A stretch of DNA of 64,000 nt from Triops longicaudatus (GCA_022885665.1 JAGQDJ010000248.1:88706-152705); one strand, 5' to 3'. Shown: positions 35,544 to 47,550, numbered from the stretch's first letter. Translations and numbers: made by a program. The notes: generated by a model from the sequence alone, not told the origin.

Positions 35544-38500
35544 ATGGATACCTACAGATTAGTTGTGTTACTCATCTTGGCAGTTTTGCACTTGTGCAGT
35601 AAGTGTTTCTCCCTTCCAATGGAATTTCTTTCACCTAAATTCTGGTTTACTACAAGACCTTCAGTAAGGATAGCGCAAGAGGCCCATTTTTTTTGCCTAC
35701 CAACAAAGAATACCGTTACAGTTTACTGCCTAGTAGACCGATTTAATCACTGGTACAACTCTTTTAATGTGCACTTTCGTAACGCTTTTACTGTGCTGAC
35801 CGTTAGTTTCTTGCACTTTGGTTCCTGTCAGTCATGAGTGGGTGTTAATTCGCTCAGTGAAGCATTGCTACCTTGCTTTGTATTCATTCGTCATTATAAT
35901 ACCTTTGAAAGTAGCGCGCCTTGAACGTGTTTGCCGTGACAATTCGCATTGCGCGGTAGTGGTCATGCATTGATTCCGCTTGAATCTTGACTTACGAGGG
36001 TTTCGCGCAGTTCTACATGAACTCGTTTTCTGTAACCCAGACCCGTGGCGGCTGCGTAAACGTTTTGTCTGCCTCGGGTTCAGAACTGGAATACGCACTA
36101 CATTGAAGATTTCTTTGCTTACGAGGAAAAAATAAAGGTTATCTTAATGTTCTCGAGCCTAGAAGGTCTCGACTTGCGCGGGCTTCACGCACGTTTCCTT
36201 GTGCACTCGTTTGATTTTAATTCCTTTTGTGTAAAACACGTGTAGGGTGAAAGCTTAATGTGTTAATATGTAAAGTTTATGTCTTGTATATAAATATAAT
36301 GTGTTGATTTTAGACGTTCTGTTCTAATAAGGAAAGGAAAGCGAGTGTGAAAATATTAAATGGCTAATAGGGATTGCTTGGTCATGCTGGGCTGTATCCC
36401 ATTTCGCTTTATATGGAATGTTTATAATGCGAGCGGTCCCGAACTGGAGGCACAAATGTACTAGTGGGAAATGAATACTAGTGAAATCTGGTGTTAGTCT
36501 GGGCCTGAAATTAGAGAACGATAATGATAATGACCCTATGTTATCTCATCCAGGATACGAAATGCGGAACTTCTCTGCTGTATGCATAGCATGTCTATGC
36601 CTCTTTAACGTGTCTACCAGGAAGTTTTGAGAAAACGGAACATTTTTCGCATCCTTTTTATTATCTCTTGACGAAAATCTGCAGTTGACAGACTTGCTAA
36701 TTCCAGTGTTTTCCTGCTTCCGTGTCTCTATTTTTGTAGAGACAGGAGTAGATGGATTCTTTCTTCCTATTCGCGGCATGTTTTTTATGCCTGATGCGGA
36801 AGGTTGGCTACACTTTGCATTCTTGGATGAACCAAGCAAGCGAGCCCCGATTGTTCCCGACCGAGATATTCGCTTTTTCTTGTGGACAAAGTAAGTTGAA
36901 CCTTTTTCGTCGTCAGTACCCACTTTGCACTTTTGCCGGGGTTGTGTACAATTAGGTCGTGGTTTTCGGGTTCCTGGTGCTAGTCTTGGTCCGAGAGCCC
37001 GTGTTGTACACGGAAACGGACCAGCTTATGTGTGCGTGACCTATTTTGTGTTTTCCGAGCGCTTGTGAACCGTAATTACCAATTTGACTTGACATATCAC
37101 CTTAACTGAAGTGTGTCTGCTGTGTGTCCTCTCTTTTTCCTGTCTAGTGGAGTATTCGTGAAATTTCTTTTAAATTGTTTGTAAACCGTGAGCATTCCAT
37201 TTTTTGTATGTGCTGGCCTGCTTTACAGGAAGAACCCGACTGACTACCAGCTGCTTTTGGTTAACAACGTCGATTTTTTGACAAATTCGTTTTTCGACAA
37301 AGCTAAGCCTACCAAGATCCTGATCCATGGCTATTCCCAATCGGGTACTTCGGATTTCATCCTCAACTTACGCGACGGTAAGTTTGGGATATACGGTTTC
37401 ACGCGCTGTAGACAGCGTACGAACCAGTGGGATCGGTAGACTCCAAATGCTAATATGGAGTGAGGTAGGTTACAAGGCCACAGCAAAGCTGGACATAAAG
37501 AAGGTCACTAGCACACAGTAATGGGCCTACTAACTTTGGCCCCTTAACAATTTTTAACTTGGAGGCTGTAAAAGAACCTGTTTCCTCATGAAACCACGTG
37601 GATAGTATGGAAAAGCTTACGCACAAGTCAATCGGGAAAGGAATGTCTTGTGTCTCGTAACGTCCTCTAATTTGGGTTAGCCATGGGTAATCCAAAACAA
37701 CGAAAGGTAGCCACCGAATTAATGTGAGGTTAGCATTCTAACCATACAACGGTTGAACTAAAATTTTTGGAATATTAAATTCCTCTACTGGATCCATAAA
37801 AAACTAGAACTTGTGGTATTAAGTTAGAGAACTCCGTCATAAACCGTTATGTCTGATAAATAGACGCACTGCTTTCCATAGGAAACAAGTTACTGGAACG
37901 TAAATGACATTTTTACTAATTCGCTATGAGACAATTCTGTTGTCAGTCAGTTTTATATTTTACTGCGACAATTTCTTAAATGTTCCTCAACGTGAAAGTA
38001 TTTATCCACGTTTATCGTGAGTATTGCGATATTTGGGAGTAACTGATTTAACTGACAAGCACGTTATTCTTTCACACTAAAGACTAACGTTTTACTAGAG
38101 GAAATGTAAAAAATTGAATTAAGGCTGTCCTTGAGTTTCGTTGGTTAATATAGATGACAATTATTCCCAAAAATGTTCTGGTAGAAGTAAAAATTAAATT
38201 TTGAAATAAAGCTCTATTGTGCGATTTACTCGGGATGAATTTGTCTTACGTTGAGATGTTGGAGACTCTGGATAAGTACCAACGTTTATTATAATGTTTA
38301 ATTAAGCACGACGAATGGTCATTCGAAATCTTTCCCCATGCCAAAGAAATCGTGAAAAAAAATCAGGTGAAAGTTATCCAGGGCACGTTGTGAACGAAGG
38401 GTAATTATGAGCTAGTTAACGATGGGCTCTTTGCTTTGACCGTACTGCGTATCAATAGTTACCTGGGGCATGAAAGCATGACAATCACTGTAAGATAATC

Positions 38501-39422
38501 CCTTTCCTGTTCTAGCGTATTTCAAGCGTGCTGAGGAATACAACATAATAGCAGTGGACTGGAAATCCTTAGCTCGGTCGCCTCGGTACAAGTCGGCCAT
38601 TTTTCGGACTTCAGATGTCGCACATCATACCGCCCGCTTAATAGACTTCTTAGTGGACCAAGGTGCTTCGCTCTCTGGAATCCATATGATAGGATTTTCT
38701 TTGGGAGCTCACGCAGCTGGCATTGCGGGGCGCTCAGTGACCAAAGGGAAAGTTCAGCGGATTACTGGTATGTTTTTTTGTGGGGCTACGGGAAGATGTT
38801 CTTATTTTTTTTCGATACTTTGGTAAACAAGGTTTGGATCCCGCTGCTCCTGGCTACGACATAGCTCGAACTGAACTTCGGTTAAACCGTAACGATGCCA
38901 GTTTTGTGGATGTGATTCACTCGAATGCCAAGTTTGGGAAACATGCGAAAGGCTTAGGCCTGGCGGATGCCCTCGGGCATGCAGATTTCTACCCTAACGG
39001 TGGTAACTCCCAACCGGGATGTTTAGGTCGACTGGGTAACCAAATGTGTAAGTATTGTGATAGGTAGCTATGGTTCTCAAAGTTACTAATGACCTTTTAT
39101 TGCGGTGCTTTGTGGACCAATTCACAGACGGTTGCAGCCACAGACGATCATCGCAGTACTTTATGGAGTCCATAACGAACTCGGCAGCTTTTGCTTCAGT
39201 ACCTTGCTCGTCTTACGACGCGTTCACTAACGGAGACTGTGGTCGTTGTGGAGACGGGACTACCAAGTGCGTGGCTATGGGAGAAAGCCTATCTCCTGAG
39301 TAAGAAGTGACACTTGATAACTGGTATTGAAGTTAGCTGATTGTGTTTCTCCGCTTTTCAGGGCAAGTGGGTCGTACTTCCTACGGACAAGAACTTTCTC
39401 GCCGTACACATTGGATAATTAG
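35544..39422 (+). CDS. pancreatic-lipase-family secreted lipase 1 (plus-strand copy)
   Basis: Seven exons (35544-35598, 36740-36890, 37229-37377, 38516-38767, 38832-39047, 39128-39299, 39362-39422) join to 351 aa. Exon 1 encodes a signal peptide (MDTYRLVVLLILAVLHLC). The catalytic triad is S180 in GFSLGAH, D205 in GLDPA and H279 in GCSHRRS. The oxyanion-side block is ILIHGYSQSG, and HADFYPNGGNSQPGC precedes the lid. The lid between the two cysteines is only about 10 residues, against about 22 in classical triglyceride lipases, so phospholipase A1-like activity is more likely. The C-terminus (GSYFLRTRTFSPYTLDN) matches the other copies, and there is no PLAT domain, as usual in arthropods. Unlike the other copies it has an extra intron (36891-37228) between LWT and NPTDY. 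It is the only plus-strand member of the cluster. Confidence 0.9.
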
Positions 39423-39754
39423 CGCTTCGACCGGCTGCTTCGTAAATTGTGGGGGATTCGCTCTGATTCTAGTCCCGTTTAAGTGTTCTCCCAATTGCCA
39501 TATTTCCCTCGCTCATCCCACAACAGCTCAGCTCAAAGGAAACAAAGCCACAGAAAATATTCAAATGGTAGTAGAATTTCCCAGCCTTTACGTTACAAAG
39601 ATTCAAGCACGTGTTTGTTGCTTTTTTCAAATAAGGATTATCGGTACTTTACACCGTGACGGTTGTGCTGTACTCAGGGAACGCTCTGGCAGTTGGCGTG
39701 ATGCGTACTTATTTTTTAGCATCCCATTTTTCGTGTTTGTTATTGTCGAACCCA

Positions 39755-39990
39755 TGGCGGGCAATCCCGTGCTCTGCATCAGAGAAAATGAATTCTTGGT
39801 TAGTGCTGTAGTTAGATGTTTTTAATTTTATAAACGGAAAGTTTACGTGCTGGAAGCGTATTTGTTCATAAGCTGTTATTCGTTCGTTTCCCATGTATTG
39901 GCCCGCCTAGTAATTATTGTAGTTGCCAGAAAATGCCGCCCATGAATCCAGTTTATGTTTTGACGGACGAGACAAAAATGAAGGTTCTAA
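39755..39990 (-). pseudogene. ruin of a lipase 3' end (exons 5-6 region)
   Basis: Read on the minus strand, about 39842-39990 aligns by eye with exon 5 of the lipase at 43316-45920. Matching points are the stretch around CAAAACATAAACTGGATT, the TGGGAAACGAACGA block and the exon end CCAGCACGTAA. The acceptor side of the following exon is recognisable near 39760 (GATGCAGAGCACGGG). The catalytic His codon region is not recoverable and stops interrupt all frames. It lies tail-to-tail with the intact plus-strand lipase. Confidence 0.6.
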
Positions 39991-41082
39991 AATTTACCTT
40001 CTTGAAATTGTCATGGGGTGTTAATACATAAAACTTGAAATTTTCCAGTTCATTGACTTAAATGTAAAAAATGTTTGAACTGACAAATGCGTTTGCTACT
40101 AATCGCGGAGTCAGTGACCACAATTTTTGTGTGCAGACACTCGATTGTAACTCTGTTTGTAGCAGGACGTACTGCGGTAATTTCTTTCTTTACCGCTACC
40201 CGGTAGCTGTAAGACAGGCTTTCGACTACCGTATCGCGGTGAGTATTTAGCACGATACTTTCAGATTGACGCGGTAGCAGTAAAAAAGAAAAAATTGAAA
40301 TAAACACGAAAATCTAAAGACGGTCTTTTAGTAAAAAAAAAATCTCAAAGCATGGATAAGAACACACGGCTTCACTTTTTTGTGGATTAACATTGGGCAA
40401 ACAAATATCAATTTGTGGTTAATTTGAGAAACAACAAACGCCTAAAAGTTTTGTCACTACAACTATCGGAAATTTTATATCTCTGCTTTCGCTTCTGACC
40501 TTTTTTGAACTTAACCCCTTTTTTGCGCCTGAATAAATTTTCTCTCCTTTTATTTGTCGTGTTTCTAATGTTTTCCCTTCGAATTCAGGTATAAATAGGG
40601 CATGTATCTTTTCTGAATTATTTGTTCAGATGTCAGTCATGTAGACTAAAGACTTTCGGTTTTAATTAAGTTTACAGTGAAAATGTGAAATGCAAGTGAA
40701 ACACAAACTCTACACAACGCAGGAACCTATTTAAACTTTCAAAATCCCTACAACAACTTACTCCAACTGAGGTAAATATTCTCCCAACGACGCTAAATAA
40801 CCGATAAAACGGATGCCGATTATGGAAGAGCAGCATTATTTCGTAATCCCCCCGTTTACGCTGCAGATCTGTTCCACGAAAACACCGCGTAAACGGACAA
40901 TCGTAAACTGAGCCATGTTTAATACGTGTAAGATAGGAATGCGCTCCATGCTCTCAGAAAAAAAAATATTACTATTGAATTGCGGAACATTTTAGGTGTC
41001 ATTTTAATTGTACGTACATATAAAGGCTTACCGGTGACATCTAAGCAATTTTTAAACAACTGTCGTTACTGGAAGCTTTTAA
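39991..41082. other. intergenic; contains an orphan TATA promoter-like site
   Basis: No gene is recognised. The only feature is a promoter-like site at 40590-40640, listed separately. Confidence 0.4.
40590..40640 (+). promoter_or_regulatory. orphan TATA-plus-initiator core promoter
   Basis: TATAAATAG (40590-40598) is followed at about 30-40 bases by TTCAGATG and GTCAGTCATG, both close to the arthropod initiator TCAGT. No coding exon is recognised within the next 2 kb on this strand, so it may belong to a lost gene copy, a non-coding transcript, or be chance. Confidence 0.3.
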
Positions 41083-41501
41083 AGGGCAGTGAACACAAAA
41101 AAAGCTGCGTTGTATAAAAAATAGCAAAAAAAGCTGTGTTGTATAAAAAATAGCGAAAAATATAATTTCCAGATATATGTTCTTTTTACTGTGCGCGAGA
41201 TAGTAATTAAGATATTCAGGAAACAAGAAGGTATTCAAGGCGGTCGCGTGGTGCTGTGACGTAACAGGTGATAGTACGGCACGCGCGGGCGAGAAAATTG
41301 TTGGTTCAGCGAGGCCATGTGATGTCTTGTGGCGTGTCATATCCATCTGCGTCGTTACGTTCGCGTGTCGAGAAACTTCTCAAGGCAATAACTCTGGAAC
41401 GGCTTGTCAGAAAAAAATTAAACACTTCGGTGTTCTTATAACAAAATGTACAACAAGAATCCACCAAAACCTCAGTCGGTGTTCTTGGTGTCCATTGCCC
41501 T
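41083..41501. mobile_element. probable piggyBac-like MITE
   Basis: The left end AGGGCAGTGAACAC and the right end GTGTCCATTGCCCT are inverted copies with two mismatches. They abut TTAA on the left and CTAA on the right, fitting a TTAA target duplication with one change. The 419-bp interior has no coding capacity. It includes a 29-bp tandem duplication at 41097-41154 (units ending TTGTATAAAAAATAGC, one mismatch). Confidence 0.5.
41097..41154 (+). repeat. 29-bp tandem duplication
   Basis: Two adjacent 29-base units differ at one position (GCTGCGTTG versus GCTGTGTTG). They lie inside the left part of the probable piggyBac-like element. Confidence 0.85.
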
Positions 41502-43315
41502 CTAAAGCATATTGCAAGTCGCAGAAGTAAACGAAAACTCCCTATTCGGCATGACTCGCTGCATCGGTCTTTTACACCAGTGAATCTTCGTAACATCGCT
41601 TTTCAGAGCCAAAATATTTATCTTGATGTTGACATAAAGTAAGAGTAGGTAAGTTTTGACCTATAACGCCGTGTTTCGTGTAATTTTTAGAAAAAACAAA
41701 TCCTGGCCGCGTACAACTGAATCCGCGTTAAACGAGACCGCGTAAATGGGGGATCAGTGCACTTCCTAACAAGTTTGAGCATCGAATATTTTCTAAGCAT
41801 TCGAATCTTGTCACTTGAGTCTGACAGACACAGTCAACTTGAAACCGTACCGGCCGTACTTGAAAATTTACCGTGCGCACTTTTCATTGAGTTGCAGTAA
41901 ATGGGTGCTTTGTAAATTACCGCTATAGAAGCCTTCGGTACAACATTTTAAAGCTGTAAATAAACCCGGGTCTGTCGTTATAGTCCGAAAACCGCGATTG
42001 CAATGTAACCCGCTCAAACAGATTTAATTATAGAACCGCGATTAAATCAGTGTTCAAAACGTTACAAAATAGTAAAAATCGTAAATTATGTAACACGAAA
42101 TTCCGTCTAACAATGAATCACTAGCTCTAGTAGAGAAGGACAGATTTTACCTAGGACAAATTGTCTAAAAATCATACTAATAAACTACAAACACTTAGCT
42201 TCTCAGAAACCCACAGGGCATTGTAAATACATGTATAACGAAAAACAGCGAGAGAGAACATTTAACAGGAAACACAAAAAGCTTAAACGAGTTTATAAAT
42301 AACAACTGAATTGTGGTTTTACATGGAAAGAACAGCTTCTAAGCCTCGCCTAGTCGCCTCACATCAATATAAAGCACCTAATTAAGAAACCCCCTTAGAC
42401 CATTAATTCGGGGAAAGAGCCTTTTGCTTGCAAGACAGGACCTTATCCATGATTAGTCGGGGAAGGTGACAGTTGGTTTCGGATGAGGTTTTGGTATAAA
42501 ATTTACAGTAATTTTGAACATTTGACGTTTCTCCTATATGTATTTCCCATTATAAGTAAAAAAAAAAATCTTGGGGGCGTTAAACCCTAACCCCCTTCAT
42601 TCGACCTCGTGGCCAGATATTTGCGAAGCCAGCCATAGACCATTCTTTTAGGCCTTTAATCCCCTCTTATACCCTAAATGTGAGTGTTCCTTAATGTTTT
42701 CGTTCGTGTTTAAAACTAAAGAAATTGAATTCTAAACTAAAATAGTGCTAAAATAATTCCCACATTTATTTCGGTTATAATTTTGTGAACTTTCGTCGAA
42801 GTCCTTTTAAGTCTACCACGAATTTTCTTGAAGAGTAGAACGGTCAGTTTTCGTAGGGGAAAACATATGATACTTCTTAAATTCCCAAGTACGAACCGGC
42901 TCAAGTCCTCGCCAGTTGATACAACAAGGATAGCCTCCAGTTTTTCTTAACATTTTATTCTTGCTTTTCGTTATCTTGAAGCACGTACGATCAGTATACT
43001 TTCGTATCCATATGAAATGAAGAATAAAATTTAAAAAAATGCCCCTTCCCTCTTCTAGTTAAATTTAGACGCGAGTGTGAAACTGAAATAAGCATTACAA
43101 TTGGCTAGCCGCTTTTAGAATATTGCAGACGTAAATACTGTTTAAGTCATATTGTACGCTTATGCAAAAATGGATAGATTGGGTTGTGTATTTAAAAGTA
43201 AATCGAATTGGTACATCAAGAAAATGTATGCAGCGATCAGGAACCATCGGGGCAGTTAGGAGAAACAAAGGAAATTTCACTTCTTTTCAGTCTTGGTTTT
43301 TGGCTGCTACAATTC
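41502..43315. other. intergenic, nothing recognised
   Basis: No gene or clear repeat structure is seen. Sequence near 43180-43315, just 3' of the next lipase, resembles that near 46900-47010, showing that the local duplication reached past the last exon. Confidence 0.4.
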
Positions 43316-45920
43316 TTAACCCAAAGCGAATGGTGACTCAGAATTCGTATCCAAGTAAAAGACACCTCGTGCTCTGCAACGTTTAGTGAGTTGTTGAGTA
43401 TTTCTGTACAATCATTATTTTCTTGTTATTGTCCTCCAAGACTTACGTGCTTGGAACGTGTTCACCCATGAGTTGTTGTTCGTTTCCCGCGCAAAAACCA
43501 GCTTCATAATCGTCATAGTTATCACAAAGTGTTCCCAGAAATCCGGTTTGTGTTCTGATGGACTCGATAAAGTAAAGAGGAGCTCTCTCATGGTTGCACC
43601 CAGCTAAATTTTAATAACGGCAGATTACTCACGGCTGTGAAAACTTTCAATTTTGTACAAGCTCGTCTTCGATTGTACGAAAGTAACGTTAGAGCGCGTT
43701 ATAAGAAACTACGTAATTACCAATCATGTCGTCAATGACCGCAATTCCACTGTGAGGACATCCAGGTTGGAACGACCCACCGTTGGGGTAGAAATCAACA
43801 TGGCCAATTGCACTTTTGAATGATAGACCACCTTCTAGCAGAGTACCGGAGTTGGTGTGGATAATGTCAACGAACTCGGCATCCGTAGTGTCGAGGCGTT
43901 TGTGAGTGTTTTCTAAAGTGAACTCAGGCAACGCCGGATCCAACCCTAATCACATCGAAACGAATACATGTAATTCTTCGTAACGATATGTTGTGATCTT
44001 CCTGATTGTCTTGAAAGATCCCAGCTTTTTTTATTAAGAAATCTAAAAGCGTAAATTGCTTTGCAATCCTCCTTGGCTTTGATTTTGCATGAAGACTTCT
44101 TTCAGTCCATTTTTCTTTCTGTCTATTTTTACGAAAATTAATGCAAGTCACACTGTAGTCACTTGGAAAACTACAACGAGGCCCTAGATTGACTTAAAAA
44201 GCAAACCAACCCAAGTTGCATGTTATGAATTGAGCGTAAGTGCCAGGGCCGTCGCGAGGGTGTTCCATTGAGGGGTGGAGCCTTAATTATACTGACTGCA
44301 TTTGACGATTTTGCCGACTAGAGTATGGTATTTCTGTACTGATTCGGCATTTGACTAACTATCCCCCCTTGCGACGCCCCTGATAAGTGCAGTTTGGTAC
44401 CTGTAATGCGTGGTACAGTTATGTTGTACGTTTCTCGCAAATGTCTTCCCACATTTCCAACGACGTGAGCTCCTAGGCTGTACCCAATGGGATGAACATT
44501 GGCAAGAGATAATCCATTATTAAGTAAAAAGTAAACCAAATCTCCAGTAAATTCGCCCGTAGGTACCACGTTAGCTACGGCTCTGGGGTAATCCGGAGAC
44601 CAACTTAACGCTGACCAGTCAACACCAATAATATTGCATGGCTCTCTGGCCAAATATTCTATAAAGTAAAAGTAAAGTGTTATTTGTTTTATTGTGTAGC
44701 AATCGCACTAGCAGTGACAACACCGAGACAGGGTTAGTTTGAAATTGCCGGAGGTATGTCACTGAAGACGTTCCCTTACTTAAACGGCATTCCATGGACA
44801 CTCCCCTACCCACTGGGGATAGGGATTACTTCCAAGATATTAATTTCATAATTGTGAGCATAGTAGACTAGCAAGTGTTTAAAACAGTGGTGCCCAACCT
44901 TTTTTCACCCCCGGGCCGCGCGCGACATGATATAAAATCTCGCGGGCCTGAATGTTCCGGTTTCGCCAGAATCATGCCGACGTTAAAAATGAAATTATGC
45001 AGTGATATACATGAGCGGTATAAATGAGCGGGCCGTATGAGGCACCTTCGCGGGCCGGATATGGCCCGCGAGCCGTAGGTTGGGCACCACTGGCTTAAAA
45101 AAATCCATTCGGAAATGACCCACCAAAACTCCCCTTTCCCCGAACCAAAATCTGAGTCCAGTACTTGGAATATCCTCCCGACCCAAAAAAGTAAACGAAT
45201 ACATAATTATCCTTTTATGAAAAGATACAACGAAATTCAAAATAAGAAATGCGCAGCTAAAATACCTTACAAGGAAGGCTTTCTAGAACCAGCCCGTCGT
45301 AGATACGAAGACTTAAAAAAGTTCAGAAATCAACATTTTGTACCACTTTGAGACTTCAAAGTGAGTACGTGTACGAAACAGGGGGAGTTCGAAGATAAAA
45401 TTAAAGTAAATTTGATAGGAAAACTAATGTAGAACAGAATGAACTTAACAGCTGTGATGTATGAAGTTCAAACGAAACAATCATAGAACGTCATTTTCAC
45501 AGATCTTATCGAGTAGTTTGGGTAGGGGACTTGTGTTTGCAATGCAGGCCCCGTCAAATCTCAGTACGCTTATTTTCAACTTTACGTTATACATACCGTC
45601 TCGAGTGCCACGATTGAAAGTATCTTGAGCATTGCTACCAAATCCGTGAATCGTTATTCTAGTGGGCAACGATGCGTCAAAATTAGAATTTTTCAAAGTA
45701 TCTACGTCACCAACAAAAATTTCTTGGTAGTCGGTAGGATTTTGACGTGTCCATAACCAGAAATGGATTTTCGCCGGGTCAAATTCGAGATTTTCTTTAT
45801 TGGGAATTTCGCGACCTATGCAAGTATTTTTTTTTTAGCCCCAGGAATCTCAAGTTTTCTGGTAAACTTACCTTGAGAAATTAGGACTAGTGCGAAAATA
45901 CAAGCAATTTCTCTGAACAT
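43316..45920 (-). CDS. pancreatic-lipase-family secreted lipase 2
   Basis: Six exons (45872-45920, 45597-45815, 44401-44658, 43721-43945, 43447-43603, 43316-43373) join to 321 aa, with intron phases 1,1,1,1,2. The signal peptide is MFREIACIFALVLIS. Blocks in order are HFWLWTRQNPTDY, ITIHGFGSNAQD, NIIGVDWS, GYSLGAHVVG with S150, ITGLDPALPEF with D178, FVDIIHTNSG, GHVDFYPNGGSFQPGC, then GCNHERAP with H255. The triad is complete. The lid between the cysteines is about 14 residues, shorter than in triglyceride lipases. The end, GVFYLDTNSESPFALG, matches arthropod members. Two hAT-like MITEs lie in its introns 2 and 3. It is probably a digestive or haemolymph lipase or phospholipase; substrate is inferred only from the lid. 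Confidence 0.92.
44244..44382. mobile_element. hAT-like MITE in intron 3 of lipase 2
   Basis: This 139-bp element has ends CAGGGCCGTCGCGAGGG and, inverted, CAGGGGCGTCGCAAGGG. The flanking octamers GTAAGTGC (44236-44243) and ATAAGTGC (44383-44390) differ by one base, as in an old hAT target duplication. One end lies about 18 bases from the 5' splice site of the host intron. Confidence 0.75.
44885..45092. mobile_element. hAT-like MITE in intron 2 of lipase 2
   Basis: This 208-bp element has 16-bp perfect terminal inverted repeats CAGTGGTGCCCAACCT. The flanking octamers GTTTAAAA (44877-44884) and GCTTAAAA (45093-45100) differ at one base. The CAGTGGTxCCCAACC terminus is the classic hAT/Charlie-type end. 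The interior is GC-rich and non-coding. Confidence 0.88.
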
Positions 45921-46006
45921 TTTGTTGCTAAAAGAGAGAGGCTCTCACAAGCTTTCAAAACCTTGAAATGTGACGCCTAACTAGATTTTCCCGGAGGGGC
46001 TCGGCC

Positions 46007-46014
46007 TTTTATAA
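46007..46014 (-). promoter_or_regulatory. TATA box of lipase 2
   Basis: On the minus strand TTATAAAAGG lies about 90 bases upstream of the start codon, giving a predicted leader of about 60 bases. The surrounding 80 bases recur near 47470-47550 beside the lipase ruin, showing they were part of the duplicated unit. Confidence 0.6.
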
Positions 46015-47012
46015 TCGCATATTTTCACACCTTGAGGATATTTATGGAAGGTGTTTTTGACACGCCAAATCCTTTAAAAATTACTTCTAAAGTTAATCTA
46101 ATATTCTGATAAGATATTTGCTACTGATCCTTTCTGCACAAAAGGAATATCCATCTCTGATATTGTGTGTTGTGTGCATAAATGGGGCCTTTGTTTACGG
46201 GAAGGTGTTGCCCAGGATAGGGTCAGAGCTGATAACAAATGATATATGGAGGAATCAAAAGATTTAAAAATAATGTACATATGTTTCCAGTGAGACAGTT
46301 GAGAGCCGATCGTAACCCTGTTGATATTTGATTAAGTTATTGCTTTACTATTTACAGTTCCGAAAGTATATATAGATATAGGAATTCAGGAATTTTTTCC
46401 TTGAAGCCCCAAAATTTATTAGGTAGAATACAATGCCCATTAAAAATACTTCATAGATTAAGGTACAAAACATGGTACCATTTCCCTCCGCAGAGATCAT
46501 GGTGGATCCCATACTGAAGTTCTAGCCCCATAATAAGTAAATTTGCGGCTTATAACTATTTTTTGTTCATAAAATGTGATTTGGCTGTGAATGTTGTCGG
46601 ACTTATCTTTCATTGTTGCGGTTCCTTAAGGGTTCACAAAATATAAACAATGACATGTCGAGACGGGTCCTCGATGTTGACGGGTCCTCACTGACGCTTT
46701 TCTTGTGCTCGCTTTTTTAACAGTAAAAAAAAATACAGGTGTGATGATACTTTCTAAGCATCCTGTGGATTGGTGGTTCGTCAGATTTGTGTTGATGAAT
46801 CAACGACAGAAAAATCGAAGGTGTGAAGACGTAGTTCGATGTTTCCACTTCGCACTCAAAGAAAAGGTTTTGCGTCTATAGGCTACACTGCAAAATGTAG
46901 TTGGTTGTGTATTTCAAGTAAGGAGTATTAATGCGCTTCAGACAATTATAGTTGAACCGAAATCATTTCGATAACACGAGTTTACGTTACATTTTGTCCT
47001 AATTCTTTTGAT
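46015..47012. other. intergenic, nothing recognised
   Basis: No supported gene. The distal end (about 46900-47012) resembles sequence 3' of lipase 2 and belongs to the duplicated unit of the neighbouring ruin. Confidence 0.4.
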
Positions 47013-47550
47013 TCTTAAGCCAAGGCGAATGGAGACTCGGCATTCGTATTTAAGCAAAAGACTCCACGGACTCTGGAATAAGGCAATGTTATTATTCGTA
47101 CTGTTTCTAAATGTAATGCTATCGACTCAATTTTTACCTGCGAAGAACTTGTTCACCCATAAGTTGTTACTCGTTTCCTGCACACAAGCCCAGCTTCAAA
47201 ATCTTTGTAATTCTCACAACGTGTGCCTACGAATCCCTTTTTTGTGTTGATGGACTTAATAAAAAGCAGTGGAGCTCTGGAATGGTTGCAGCAAGCTAAA
47301 GTTGAGTTGGCAAGCGTTAGATCCATGACAGTTGATGTATGTTTCGTGTTAAGTGAATAAGCCAATAACGATATGGCCCCTTTTTTAAATTGTTCTTTTA
47401 GAAAATTCGTTGATTAATTCACATAGCTCTTGATCTTAGCAAGATTTTAAATTCTACTAATTTTGGAAAGATTTCTGGGGGCTCGGTTTTTTATAGTCGT
47501 AGATTTTATATCTTTGAGGGTTTTTTTACGGGAGGGCCAAGACAAATAAG
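47013..47550 (-). pseudogene. internally deleted lipase copy (promoter remnant plus exons 5-6)
   Basis: On the minus strand about 47137-47296 encodes CCNHSRAPLLFIKSINT and CENYKDFEAGLVC, equivalent to exon 5 of lipase 2 with the catalytic His. A one-base shift follows, after which MGEQVLR resumes in another frame. About 47013-47076 is exon 6 (RGVFCLNTNAESPFALA and stop). Some 170 bases upstream of exon 5, a copy of the lipase 2 promoter region is still recognisable (47470-47550). Exons 1-4 are missing, so a deletion removed the body of the gene, including the catalytic Ser and Asp. Confidence 0.8.

Noticed and set aside
37720..37775. tRNA-like hairpin GGTTAGCATTCTAACC
   Set aside because: The stem resembles an anticodon arm but no T arm or acceptor pairing could be found around it.
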